A stretch of DNA of 64,000 bases, taken from the NCBI RefSeq assembly GCF_028765345.1, contig NZ_JARAJZ010000003.1, forward strand, positions 177,595-241,594. Direction: 5' to 3'. The first letter of the stretch is position 1. Each line of letters opens with the position of its first letter. Made by a program: the position numbers and the translations under genes. Below the pieces are notes generated by a model. The model did not search any database. It was given only the letters and a program-made list of their open reading frames with translations, and was not told the DNA's origin. This document shows positions 1 to 8,376 of the stretch, piece by piece. Origin of the DNA: Sporolactobacillus sp. CQH2019. Its GTDB lineage: Bacteria; Bacillota; Bacilli; Bacillales; Sporolactobacillaceae.

Positions 1-83
1 CAGACTGAACGGCCGATTCTTCCGGATAACCGATCGTCTAGTCCGGCGGATACTCTGCGGCCTGTCCCAGGAGCAGGCCCAAT

Positions 84-132
84 AAAAAAATCGGAGTGAA
101 CTTTTCCCGGAAAAAGCTCACTCCTGATTTCG
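84..132 (-). terminator. Rho-independent terminator of the organic-acid operon
   Basis: Read on the minus strand, a long hairpin (stem AAATCAGGAGTGA pairing with TCACTCCGATTT, loop of about 19 nt) is followed by a run of T residues. It lies about 200 nt beyond the stop of the MFS gene and fits as the end of that four-gene operon. The rest of positions 1-337 holds no recognisable gene. Confidence 0.7.
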
Positions 133-337
133 GAACGGTACGCCATTAGCAGCCTTCAGACTCTCAGCCGATTTTCCGATTTGATTCTGCCTGTCTGTGC
201 CCTTTAACCACATTTTAAAAAATTTGAGGACTTTTCAGTCTTGCCCGATCGGGGACCCATTCAGTGAATACCGTTAAGAAACCTTTTATTATTAATGAAG
301 GTTTTCGTCGCCTGCTCCTTTTTCGAAAAGATCGGTT

Positions 338-1699
338 TTATTGTATCGGCGAAATGACTTCCAGGTCCCGCTTGTTCGTGCGCGGGCCGAAGACGCCGAT
401 GACGAAGGCGACGATCAGCATCGAAACTGAAATAAAAGCGAAAACGCCGATGACGCCGAAGTGAATGAGCAGCTGGGCGATAATAAGGCCTGAGAAGGCT
501 GAACTCAATCTGCCCCAGCTGTAACTGAAACCGACGCCGGTTGCCCTGAGCCGTGTTGGAAACAGTTCGGCCTGATAGGAATGGTAGATTGCGCTGAACC
601 AGTTATTGAGCAGAGTGATAATCAGGCCGATAACGATGATCCAGAACGGGATGCGCATGAATGAAAAGATTGTTCCCGCGACTGCGATGCCGAGCGAGAG
701 AAGCACAATCAGCCATTTCCGCTCGAAGCGGTCGGAAGTCGCCATGCCGAGCAGCGGACCGAACGGATTGGCGAGCGCGATGATAAATGTGTAGAGCAGG
801 GAATGAACGAGGGTGACGCCTTCGCTGACAAGCAGTGTCGGCACCCAGGATGCAAATCCGTAAAAACCGACGGTCTGAAAAACATTGAAAATAATCAAGG
901 TGATGGTGCGTGAACGGTAGGGCGGTTTGAAGATTTCGGAGAACTTGCCCTTTTCCGTTTCCTTCACGTTGTCGATGATGACAGGAGGAAGGCTTCCTTT
1001 TTCCTTGGCAATCTGCTGCTCAATTTTTGCGATTTCTCTTTCAGCCTCTTCCGTTCTGCCGCGTTTTTCCAGCCAGCGCGGCGATTCCGGAATGCCGAGG
1101 CGGATCCACCAGATGAAAACGGAGCCGACTCCGCCGATGATCGCCACCCAGCGCCAGCCGTCGATCAGGAAATGCGTCGGCACGAGGAAATAGGAAAGCA
1201 AAGTGACGATCGGAACGGCCAGAAAGGTGATAAAATGGGCGAAAGCAACATAAAAGCCGCGATGTTTTGAAGGGGTCAGTTCGCTGATATAGGTATCGAT
1301 GATGACCAGCTGGGCGCCGACACCCAATCCGGCACCGAAGCGCAGAAGATCGATCCAGAGCTGGTCGGGGGCAAAAGCCATCAGTATGGTAAACAGCGAA
1401 TAGATGAGCAAAGAGTAGACATATCCGTTTTTCCTGCCGATCCGGTCGCTGATATGGCCGAAAATCGTGGTTCCGAGGAACATCCCGAAGAAACCGGAAC
1501 CGATAAAATAGGCGAGGCCGGCCGTTGAGATCAGTCCCTGATTGACCAGAGTCACGCCGATGGCCCCGGCGAGAAACAGTTCGTAAAATTCAAAAAGGCC
1601 TCCTGTTGCGATGCGTGAAATCATTTTCAGAAAAACATTGGAGGCGGGTAAGCGATTCATCCGGTCGGCAACAGTGGGCTGATTGTTAGTGACTGCCAC
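338..1699 (-). CDS. MFS transporter, organic acid or sugar porter type
   Basis: A 453-aa integral membrane carrier of the major facilitator superfamily with about 12 hydrophobic segments. The loop after TM2 carries the MFS signature (GHISDRIGRKNGY), and a long charged central loop (about residues 200-245) precedes TM7. Closest in feel to the sugar and aromatic-acid/H+ symporter families. The start is taken as GTG at 1699: AAGGAGG lies 9 nt upstream, and the longer reading from 1852 overlaps the upstream gene. It is the last gene of an operon with an HMG-CoA-lyase-like enzyme and a CoA-transferase, so its cargo is probably the acid they metabolise; the substrate itself is not readable from sequence. 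Confidence 0.85.
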   Translation of the reverse strand: MAVTNNQPTVADRMNRLPASNVFLKMISRIATGGLFEFYELFLAGAIGVTLVNQGLISTAGLAYFIGSGFFGMFLGTTIFGHISDRIGRKNGYVYSLLIYSLFTILMAFAPDQLWIDLLRFGAGLGVGAQLVIIDTYISELTPSKHRGFYVAFAHFITFLAVPIVTLLSYFLVPTHFLIDGWRWVAIIGGVGSVFIWWIRLGIPESPRWLEKRGRTEEAEREIAKIEQQIAKEKGSLPPVIIDNVKETEKGKFSEIFKPPYRSRTITLIIFNVFQTVGFYGFASWVPTLLVSEGVTLVHSLLYTFIIALANPFGPLLGMATSDRFERKWLIVLLSLGIAVAGTIFSFMRIPFWIIVIGLIITLLNNWFSAIYHSYQAELFPTRLRATGVGFSYSWGRLSSAFSGLIIAQLLIHFGVIGVFAFISVSMLIVAFVIGVFGPRTNKRDLEVISPIQ

Positions 1700-1763
1700 A
1701 GTAAAATTCCTCCTTAAGAGCATTATTGTAGGCGCTTTATTGCTTGCACCGCTCAATCCTGGA

Positions 1764-2708
1764 TTATTTTCTTTTGATCTGTCCCGTCGGCCGATCATGT
1801 TTTCTCGGAATGCCGGCCTGCAGCAGAAAGCTGCCGCCGTCGTGTCCGACAACTTCTTTCATCTCCGCGGACGTCTTCAATAGTTTTTCTAGGTCGATTC
1901 CCGTTTCAATTCCTGTTTCGGACAGCATATAGACGAGATCTTCCGTGGCGATATTGCCGCTTGCTCCGGGCGCGTACGGACAGCCGCCGAGCCCGGCCAC
2001 GGAGCTGTCGAACTCGGTGATGCCCTGCTGAAGCGCGGCGAGGACATTGGCCTGCGCCAGACCGCGTGTATTGTGAAAGTGGGCCGAGAAGACGGCGGCG
2101 GGGAAAAGGCTTTTCAATTCGCCGAAATAGGCAAAAACCTGCTGCGGATTCGCCATGCCCGTCGTATCGGCCAGCGTGATTTCCAGGATGCCCAATTCCA
2201 GATAAGCGCGGATCAGCCGCTCAACCTGCGCCAGCGGGACGTGGCCTTCGTAAGGGCACCCGAAGGCTACGGATAGCGATCCGCTCGCTTTGATCCCGTT
2301 TTTAATGGCAAATTCGGCGATCGCGCGGATCTTTGCTAGCGCCTCGTCGACCGTGCAGTTGGTGTTGGCAAGACTGTGCGCGTCCGATGCCGACAGGATG
2401 CATTTTACTTCTCTAATGCCGACGCTTACGGCGCGCGCTGCCCCTCTGACATTCGGGACAAGCGCACGCAGTGCGATCCCCGGCAGATCCCGGACGCGCT
2501 CGACAACTTCTTCCGCGTCTTTCAGCTGCGGAATGGCAAGCGGGTGGACGAAGGAAGTCACCTCCATCGCCGAAATGCCCGCTTCCTGCAGCAGATGAAT
2601 CAGGCGGACTTTATCATCCGTTGCGATCCATTTATCCTCCGCCTGAAATCCGTCGCGTGTCGACACCTCGCAAAGTCGGACCTTCTTCGGCAATCGCATC
2701 CGGTTCAT
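1764..2708 (-). CDS. HMG-CoA lyase family enzyme (3-hydroxyacyl-CoA lyase)
   Basis: A 314-aa TIM-barrel enzyme of the DRE-TIM metallolyase family. The N-terminal RDGFQ motif matches the catalytic Arg-Asp of HMG-CoA lyase, a metal-site HFHNTRG motif lies near residue 200, and the cysteine-loop signature GGCPYAPGASGN lies near residue 240. The canonical HxHD site reads HxHN here, a variant I associate with bacterial paralogs rather than classical mvaB. Family chemistry is cleavage of a 3-hydroxy-3-methylacyl-CoA such as HMG-CoA or citramalyl-CoA. Its ATG overlaps the stop of the CoA-transferase gene (TGATG), implying translational coupling; AGGAG lies upstream. Exact substrate uncertain. Confidence 0.85.
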   Translation of the reverse strand: MNRMRLPKKVRLCEVSTRDGFQAEDKWIATDDKVRLIHLLQEAGISAMEVTSFVHPLAIPQLKDAEEVVERVRDLPGIALRALVPNVRGAARAVSVGIREVKCILSASDAHSLANTNCTVDEALAKIRAIAEFAIKNGIKASGSLSVAFGCPYEGHVPLAQVERLIRAYLELGILEITLADTTGMANPQQVFAYFGELKSLFPAAVFSAHFHNTRGLAQANVLAALQQGITEFDSSVAGLGGCPYAPGASGNIATEDLVYMLSETGIETGIDLEKLLKTSAEMKEVVGHDGGSFLLQAGIPRKHDRPTGQIKRK

Positions 2709-3913
2709 CAGATCACTCCTTTTTGGTGAAACGCTTTCAATGTTTCCCGTGACAGGCCCAGTTCACCTGCAAAAATCTCTTCGTTGTGTTCGCCGAGTTC
2801 CGGTGCCCGGTGCCGGACGACGCCCGGAGTTTTGGAAAATTTGGGAACCACTCCGGGCACTTTGATTTTGCCCAGCCGCGGATGTTCCACTTCAACGATG
2901 TTTTCCCGGGCCTGGTACTGGGGATCGCGGAAAATGTCCGCAATGCTGTAAATCGGGCTGACCGGTACGCCGTGGCTGTCAAGCAGATCGACGAGTGTTT
3001 TCTGATCGTACTGCCGGATCCATTCCGATACGATTTTTTCTACATCGGGATCATGGACGAGCCGGACCGAGTTCGTGCAGTAACGCGGATCGGCCAGCAT
3101 GTCTTCGCGTCCCATGACTGCGGCCAAACGGGCAAATGTCGAATCGGTGCTGGTGACGAGCACGACGTATCTGCCGTCCTTCGTTTCAAAGGTCCCGGCC
3201 GGACTCGAATGGCCTTCGAGCCCCGGGCTTCGTTCCCGGACCGAGCCGGTCTGGTCATACTCGGCGATCAGAAATTCCATCATCCGGATCATCGGCTCAT
3301 AAAGGCCGAACTCGGCAACCTGGCCTTCCGGATCGTGATTTTTTTCCTGATAAAAAAGGGCGCTGACTGCCGCAAAGGCCGCAAAGATACCAGCCAGATA
3401 ATCAAGCAGTGAAAGGGACGGCGTGACCGGCGGCCGGTCTTTGTAGCCCTGCAGATAGGTATAGCCGCTGAAGGCCGTCGCCGGCGTTCCGAATCCGGCT
3501 TTATTCCTGTAAGGCCCGGTCTGCCCATAGCCCGACACGCGGACCATGATCAGCTTTGCATTGCTTTTTTTCAGTTCATCGTAGCCGAGCGACCATTTTT
3601 CGAGCGTCCCGGGCCGGAAATTCTCGATCAGCACATCCGCCGTTTCTGTCAGTTGTTTGAACAGCTGCTTGCCTTCCTCAGTGCGAATATCGAGCGTGAT
3701 CGATTTTTTGTTGCGCGACATACCCGGCCAGCGCAGTGTTTCCTTACCGTTCCACGGGCCGACATTCCTCAGTGTATCGCCCCGGCCCGGCAGTTCGACT
3801 TTAATAATTTCGGCGCCGAGATCTCCGAGAAGCGACGCGCCGAACGGAGCGGCAATCATTGTTGAGACATCAAGCACACGGATGCCGGTCAAAGGGCCGT
3901 TATTTGGCTTCAT
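2708..3913 (-). CDS. CaiB/BaiF family III CoA-transferase
   Basis: A 401-aa family III CoA-transferase. It has the N-terminal GIRVLDVSTMIAAPFGASLL segment, DVLIENFRPGTLEKWSLGY near residue 95, and an aspartate in LLDYLAG (Asp171) at the position of the catalytic Asp that forms the aspartyl-CoA anhydride. The reaction type is transfer of CoA from an acyl-CoA donor to a carboxylic acid. It overlaps the regulator gene by 14 bp and the lyase gene by 1 bp, so all are co-transcribed. By context it likely activates the acid that the lyase then splits. AAGGAGGG precedes the ATG. Confidence 0.88.
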   Translation of the reverse strand: MKPNNGPLTGIRVLDVSTMIAAPFGASLLGDLGAEIIKVELPGRGDTLRNVGPWNGKETLRWPGMSRNKKSITLDIRTEEGKQLFKQLTETADVLIENFRPGTLEKWSLGYDELKKSNAKLIMVRVSGYGQTGPYRNKAGFGTPATAFSGYTYLQGYKDRPPVTPSLSLLDYLAGIFAAFAAVSALFYQEKNHDPEGQVAEFGLYEPMIRMMEFLIAEYDQTGSVRERSPGLEGHSSPAGTFETKDGRYVVLVTSTDSTFARLAAVMGREDMLADPRYCTNSVRLVHDPDVEKIVSEWIRQYDQKTLVDLLDSHGVPVSPIYSIADIFRDPQYQARENIVEVEHPRLGKIKVPGVVPKFSKTPGVVRHRAPELGEHNEEIFAGELGLSRETLKAFHQKGVI

Positions 3914-4625
3914 TTTTCTTCATCCCTCCTTCATACACGAGAATAGAGCGGCGCAGGGCGCTCAAATGATTTTTAACCGCTTCGACGGACAAGGCCTTAT
4001 TCCGTTTCATGAGAGCGTTCAGAATCGCTTCATGTTCTCGTAAATCTTCGGTCTGTCTTTTTTCTGAAAAAAGCGTCCATTTCCGGATCCGGCAGATCAG
4101 ATTCGCGTTTGCTTCCATCATCGAGACGAGAATAAAATTGTGCGAGGCCCGCGCGAGAGACAGATGGAAGTTCAGGAACGCTTTTTTTTGTTTATCGGCC
4201 GATTCAAAATCGGCGGCCGGATTTTCCAGATCCTGTTTTATAACGGCAAGTTCCTGTTCCGTTGCCCGCGCGCAGGCGAGTTCGGCAACTTTCGGCTCCA
4301 GCGCTTCTCTTGCCTCAATGAATTGCAAAACCGCATTTTTTTCAACAATACCGGCTGAATTCAAATGATAGGACATGACAAGCTCCTGATCGCTGTTCTG
4401 AATGAACCGTCCGCCGCCCTGCCGTGAAATCACTAAACCGTCCGCTTCCAGTACGCGGAAGGCTTCGCGTACGGATGTCCGGCTGCATCCCAGATACGCG
4501 GCCATTTTTCTTTCACTCGGCAGCCGGTCGCCGGGTTTCAGTTTTTTCTCATCGATCAGCTCCTTAATCTGGAAGATGATGTTTTCGTAGACCCGCTGAC
4601 ATTCAACTTCAGAGAAAAACGGCAT
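3900..4625 (-). CDS. GntR/FadR-type (FCD) transcriptional regulator
   Basis: A 241-aa regulator with an N-terminal winged helix (PSERKMAAYLGCSRTSVREAFRVLEADGL) and an all-helical FCD ligand domain whose histidines (NFHLSLARASHN, then EHEAIL) match the usual metal and acid-binding site. FCD domains typically sense organic acids. The start is ATG at 4625 with GGAAGGAG upstream; the longer reading from 4679 runs through a palindrome that is a candidate operator. First gene of the operon, so probably an autoregulated local repressor released by the pathway substrate. Confidence 0.85.
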   Translation of the reverse strand: MPFFSEVECQRVYENIIFQIKELIDEKKLKPGDRLPSERKMAAYLGCSRTSVREAFRVLEADGLVISRQGGGRFIQNSDQELVMSYHLNSAGIVEKNAVLQFIEAREALEPKVAELACARATEQELAVIKQDLENPAADFESADKQKKAFLNFHLSLARASHNFILVSMMEANANLICRIRKWTLFSEKRQTEDLREHEAILNALMKRNKALSVEAVKNHLSALRRSILVYEGGMKKNEAK

Positions 4626-4646
4626 GTCGACGCTCCTTCCTGTGCC

Positions 4647-4669
4647 ATTGGGCTGCTGGGTGGCCCAAT
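4647..4669. promoter_or_regulatory. Candidate GntR operator (inverted repeat)
   Basis: A perfect 7-bp inverted repeat, ATTGGGC, 9-nt spacer, GCCCAAT, lies 22-44 bp upstream of the regulator start. Position and symmetry fit an autoregulatory operator; binding is inferred only. Confidence 0.4.
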
Positions 4670-4679
4670 TCAACGTCAA

Positions 4680-5325
4680 TGTATGAGGCAGAACATCGCT
4701 TTATGAATGATTTGTGACAAGATGAAGAATGAGCAGGGGAAAATGATGGAGGAAAATTGATGCGGCCGGGCGAAAAAACGATCGGAGTTGTTGAAATAGA
4801 GCTCATTTATGCATGCGATATTTCTCGAGGGATGGGACGGCCGCTTTATTCTTAATGAAAAGGAATCCGGCCGGACACGGGAAAAAATGCACGATCGATG
4901 CTATAGTAAAAGATGCGAAATAAACCCGCCCGGAATAGCAAGACGGGCAGCCGCAGAAAAAATTTTGCCGGATGCTTCATCTGATTCTCAGGGATTTTCA
5001 GAGCAGAGAGCCTCCGATCCGGAGCGATCATGGCCGAATTCGCGCAAGCGCTTCTTGCCATGCTGCGGCCGTCAAGTGCCGTTCGGCTGTTTTTTTGCCT
5101 GGAGGCGGGCAGCCGCGGATGTTGAGCGCCCATCTTCGAAATGGGGATGGCGCTGTGCTCCGGTCCGGGAGATGGGCCGAGTCTGGTGGGACGCCCCGCT
5201 GTACTTCATACACAATAAGGTCTGAACGGAAAACGGGGATGGGCCTGCTTTGAGTGAGCGGCTGCGATGACGATGGATCTATCTGACGGTGCTATAAAGC
5301 CGGATACCGATTAAGGAGTGATTCA
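4680..5325. other. Intergenic region without recognisable gene
   Basis: About 650 bp between the divergent gntR and dsdA genes. It presumably holds both promoters. Short open frames on both strands show no recognisable product or good ribosome binding site, and no further feature stands out. Confidence 0.5.
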
Positions 5326-6669
5326 ATGGGCCGGATCATGAACGGCAAGACGATGGATAAATGGGCGAGCCGCTTTCCGCTCATCCGGAAGATTGCGGCG
5401 ATGGATGAGCTGCTGTGGCTGAATCCGGGATATGGGAGGACGCCCGCTTCAATAGCCGTTACAGCGGCGGACGTGGCCGACGCCGAGCGGCGATGGGTCC
5501 GTTTTGCCCCATATATTAGAAAGGCTTTTCCCGAGACGGCGAGTGCGAACGGCCTGATTGAATCGCCGCTTTATTCAGTTCCGCGGATGAAGGAATTTTT
5601 GCAGGCTTCGTCGTCTGTACCGATTCCCGGACGGCTGATGATGAAGGCGGACAGCGAGCTGCCGATTTCCGGATCGATCAAGGCGCGCGGCGGGATTTAT
5701 GAGGTGCTGAAAACGGCCGAACGGTTGGCGATCGGCTGCGGTTTGTTGAAAGAGTCGGATGATTACGCGGTTCTTGCAGATGATTCTTTCAAGGCATTTT
5801 TTTCAGACTATGCGATTGCTGTCGGTTCGACAGGCAATCTTGGCCTGAGCATCGGCATCATGGCGGCGAAACTCGGCTTTCATACGACCGTGCATATGTC
5901 GCGCGATGCCCGGCAGTGGAAAAAGGATCTGCTGCGTGAAAAGGGAGCGGAGGTCAGAGAGTATGAAGCCGATTACAGCACAGCCGTCGAAGCGGGGCGC
6001 AGACAGGCGGCAAGCAACCGCCGCTGTCATTTTATCGATGATGAGCATTCAAAAGATCTGTTTGTCGGCTACGCGACGGCCGGCGATCGGCTGAAGAAAC
6101 AGTTTCAGAAGGCCGGAATTGCTGTTGACGGCGGGCATCCGCTGTTTGTTTTCCTTCCGTGCGGAGTCGGCGGTGCCCCGGGCGGAGTGACATTCGGCCT
6201 GAAGCAAGCATTCGGAGAAAACGTTCACGCCTTTTTTGTCGAGCCGACGCACTCGCCAAGCTTTCTGCTTGGGCTGCTGACCGGACTGTACGACCGGGTT
6301 TCGGTGATAGATTTCGGACTGGATAACCGTACGGCTGCGGACGGGCTCGCCGTGCCGAAAACGTCCGCGTTTGCCGGAAAAGCGGCGGGGCACCTGATAT
6401 CGGGCTGCCTGACCGTCTGCGACCGCCGCCTTTTTCAGCTGCAGAAGGGGCTCGCCGATACGGAAAGGCATTGGATCGAACCGTCGGCCGCTGCCGGAAT
6501 CGCCGGGCCGCAGATGCTTCTCGGTACGGAATTCGGGAAACATTATCTGCACATCCACCATCTGACTGAAAAGACCGCCGACGCAACTTTTCTCTTATGG
6601 GCAACAGGAGGGGGCATGGTCCCGCAAAAAATCCGGGCTGCCGATTATGAAAGGGCCTCCCGGATCTGA
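5326..6669 (+). CDS. dsdA: D-serine dehydratase (D-serine ammonia-lyase)
   Basis: A 447-aa PLP fold-type II enzyme converting D-serine to pyruvate and ammonia in the cytoplasm. The PLP lysine is in GSIKARGG (Lys119, close to Lys118 of the E. coli enzyme). The glycine-rich phosphate-binding loop (GSTGNLGLSIG) and a C-terminal ATGGGMVP segment agree with full-length DsdA of about 440 residues. The ATG at 5326 has AAGGAG 8 nt upstream. No dsdX or dsdC neighbour is present, so it appears monocistronic. A plausible role is detoxifying D-serine or using it as a carbon source. Confidence 0.93.
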   Translation: MGRIMNGKTMDKWASRFPLIRKIAAMDELLWLNPGYGRTPASIAVTAADVADAERRWVRFAPYIRKAFPETASANGLIESPLYSVPRMKEFLQASSSVPIPGRLMMKADSELPISGSIKARGGIYEVLKTAERLAIGCGLLKESDDYAVLADDSFKAFFSDYAIAVGSTGNLGLSIGIMAAKLGFHTTVHMSRDARQWKKDLLREKGAEVREYEADYSTAVEAGRRQAASNRRCHFIDDEHSKDLFVGYATAGDRLKKQFQKAGIAVDGGHPLFVFLPCGVGGAPGGVTFGLKQAFGENVHAFFVEPTHSPSFLLGLLTGLYDRVSVIDFGLDNRTAADGLAVPKTSAFAGKAAGHLISGCLTVCDRRLFQLQKGLADTERHWIEPSAAAGIAGPQMLLGTEFGKHYLHIHHLTEKTADATFLLWATGGGMVPQKIRAADYERASRI

Positions 6670-6689
6670 CCGTTTCGAATAATCACTGC

Positions 6690-6857
6690 TTAATCCGGAA
6701 TGTCAGTGTCCTCTTCTTTTTTGCTGACGTATTCATTGGGCACGCCGCTGCCGTCCGAATGATGATTTTTTTCCTGGGCAAGCCGGCCGTTCCGGTGTTC
6801 GCCGCTGTTTTCCCGGGATTTGAACTGGCGCTTGAATTCCTGCTCTTTATTAACCAT
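6690..6857 (-). CDS. Small hydrophilic hypothetical protein (55 aa)
   Basis: A 55-aa reading frame beginning MVNKEQEFKRQF and ending TDIPD, preceded by AAGGAGAGG 6-7 nt before the ATG. It is very polar, rich in Lys, Glu, Asn and His, with no hydrophobic stretch, and resembles the many small hydrophilic proteins of spore formers. Function unknown. It is convergent with dsdA and ends 20 bp beyond its stop. Confidence 0.6.
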   Translation of the reverse strand: MVNKEQEFKRQFKSRENSGEHRNGRLAQEKNHHSDGSGVPNEYVSKKEEDTDIPD

Positions 6858-7000
6858 GAGACCTCTCCTTTTTAAAGCTGTCGGATACGTTATTCTTTCA
6901 TCGAAGAAGCGATTTTATGCATGATTCCATGGACAGAAAGCCGTCAGGCGTTGCCTGATTATATCATCATCGCCGGCGGCAGCCTGTCCTTAAAATTTGC

Positions 7001-7030
7001 TTGCCGGAATCTGCGTGCGGCTGATATAAT
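7001..7030 (+). promoter_or_regulatory. Sigma-A-like promoter of the coiled-coil gene
   Basis: TTGCCG, 18-bp spacer, then a perfect TATAAT at 7025-7030, 26 bp upstream of the ATG. Confidence 0.55.
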
Positions 7031-7056
7031 TGCCTGTATAAAGGAGATGATGGAAA

Positions 7057-7554
7057 ATGAGCAGTGAATCGCAAATGCTGATGCAGGCGATTAAGGAACT
7101 GGATGGACATGTCAAGGAAATGAGCGAGGATGTTGACTCCATACGCGGCGACATTGACTCGATGCGCGGCGACATTGACTCGATGCGCGGCGACATTGAC
7201 TCGATGCGCAGCGATATGGATACGATGCGCGGTGACATTGACTCGATGCGCAGCGATATGGATACGATGCGCAGTGACATTGACTCGATGCGCGGCGACA
7301 TTGACTCGATGCGCGGTGACATTGACTCAATGCGCAGCGATATGGATACGATGCGTGAGGAAATAGATTCGATGCACGGCGACATCGATTCCATACACAA
7401 GGAACTTGGACAGGTAAAGCTTGAACAAAAGAAAACGAACCAGAGAATCGATGATCTGCGCGACCGTCTGACCGACCAGATCGATCTGCTTCGCGAGGAT
7501 ACGTGGACGACACGCTCGGAAGTCCAGAAGATCAAGCGAAAGGCAAAAGTATAA
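7057..7554 (+). CDS. Heptad-repeat coiled-coil protein
   Basis: A 165-aa soluble protein. Residues 25-115 are 13 uninterrupted seven-residue repeats of two alternating types, DIDSMRG/S and DMDTMRG/S, with Ile/Met/Val at positions 2 and 5, i.e. a regular coiled coil of about 13 nm. A second coiled-coil-prone segment follows (QRIDDLRDRLTDQIDLL) and then a basic tail ending KIKRKAKV. The ATG has AAAGGAGATG upstream. No membrane segment or known domain. Function unknown; a scaffold, spacer or nucleic-acid-associated filament is possible. The periodic DNA opens long antisense frames that are not genes. Confidence 0.75.
   Translation: MSSESQMLMQAIKELDGHVKEMSEDVDSIRGDIDSMRGDIDSMRGDIDSMRSDMDTMRGDIDSMRSDMDTMRSDIDSMRGDIDSMRGDIDSMRSDMDTMREEIDSMHGDIDSIHKELGQVKLEQKKTNQRIDDLRDRLTDQIDLLREDTWTTRSEVQKIKRKAKV
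7129..7401 (+). repeat. 21-bp tandem repeat inside the coiled-coil gene, 13 units
   Basis: Thirteen in-frame 21-bp units with consensus GACATTGACTCGATGCGCGG plus one base, interleaved with a GATATGGATACGATGCGC variant. Units 4-5, 6-7 and 10-11 repeat the same two-unit pattern, a sign of recent duplication or gene conversion. Confidence 0.9.
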
Positions 7555-7872
7555 ATCTCTGTCTTCATCAATCCTGTATTCTCCATCCTTGGGTTTTCCC
7601 CGAACCCTCTGTTTTTTCGTCTGAATTTTCTCCCGCTTTTTATTTTGAATCTCAAATGCTTAAGGCTCTTAAATGACCGCTGTTTTAAAAAATAATTCAA
7701 AGGCAGATTGTATATGCTGCAATAGAAGCAAACAGTTAAACGGTAATCATTTTGATTTTTCGCCAGCGCCTTGTTTAAAATCCGGCCGGCCTCTTTGACG
7801 GCGCCGTGTTTTTACGGATGCCCGCATTGCCCGAGCCATAGTCAGGTGTCAACGAGAAAATCACGATACAAT

Positions 7873-7917
7873 AAAAAGGTATCTGTCTCAGCGTCAGGCC
7901 GGGGCAGATGCCTTTTT
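7873..7917. terminator. Bidirectional terminator-like hairpin
   Basis: AAAAAGGTATCTGTCTC pairs with GGGGCAGATGCCTTTTT through Watson-Crick and G-U pairs around an 11-nt loop, with A and T runs on either side. It lies about 320 bp beyond the coiled-coil gene. Confidence 0.6.
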
Positions 7918-8095
7918 GCAAGTTAGAGCCGATGTAAGTTTTAGAGCAGAAACGTGTCACGGAAGAGTGATAAAAGAATGGATGAACAGGAAAAAAGCTG
8001 AATGCTGGTTGCTTTTTTCGGGAGGCCGATCAGGATTTAATAAAATGCCTGCTTTTAACGGCAGCAATTGATCTCAAAATAGGAATAAATTTTTC

Positions 8096-8185
8096 GAAAT
8101 CACCAGTCAATTCATTGAAATCTACAATAACGGCGGCGGAATCGGCAGTAACCTGCAAAGAATCAATAAGTGCGAATATGCAGAA
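8096..8185. repeat. Intergenic 21-bp-period repeat, locus A
   Basis: The tetranucleotide AATC recurs at 8098, 8119, 8140 and 8161, exactly every 21 bp, in units such as GAATCGGCAGTAACCTGCAAA. The right edge (AGTGCGAATATGCAGAAAACAG) is nearly the same as that of the locus near 38.5 kb. Non-coding by all other signs. Apart from this and two hairpins, 7555-8376 holds nothing recognisable. Confidence 0.7.
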
Positions 8186-8234
8186 AACAGGCAGGCGTTT
8201 TTCTCTGAAGGACGCTCTGCCCTCAGTGCCCAAA

Positions 8235-8268
8235 ATAAAAAAGGGAACGTTTCCACTCCCTTTTTATT
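8235..8268. terminator. Terminator hairpin downstream of the OsmC gene
   Basis: AAAAAGGGA, 10-nt loop, TCCCTTTTT. Symmetric A/T flanks let it work on either strand. On the minus strand it lies about 110 bp after the OsmC gene stop. Confidence 0.65.
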
Positions 8269-8376
8269 CCGTTTTCTCTTTTATTCTGCAGTTTCTCTGA
8301 ATCGTACATTTTATCGAACCGCTTGTCTTGGATACGAAGCCGGACCCGTCAGATGGGCTGCCTGAGACAAGGCCGT

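Noticed and set aside
2786-3412. Plus-strand frame of 208 codons opposite the CoA-transferase gene
   Set aside because: Antisense shadow of a clear enzyme gene with no ribosome site.
6990-7700. Long minus-strand frame (236 codons) opposite the coiled-coil gene, and other long frames over the repeat
   Set aside because: They arise because the 21-bp repeat keeps all frames open; translations are monotonous and there are no ribosome sites. The plus-strand frame has a promoter and ribosome site.
8030-8300. Frames on both strands at 8030-8300, including one reading MKSTITAAESAVTCKES
   Set aside because: The apparent seven-residue pattern reflects the 21-bp DNA repeat; no ribosome site, and the two terminator hairpins flank it.
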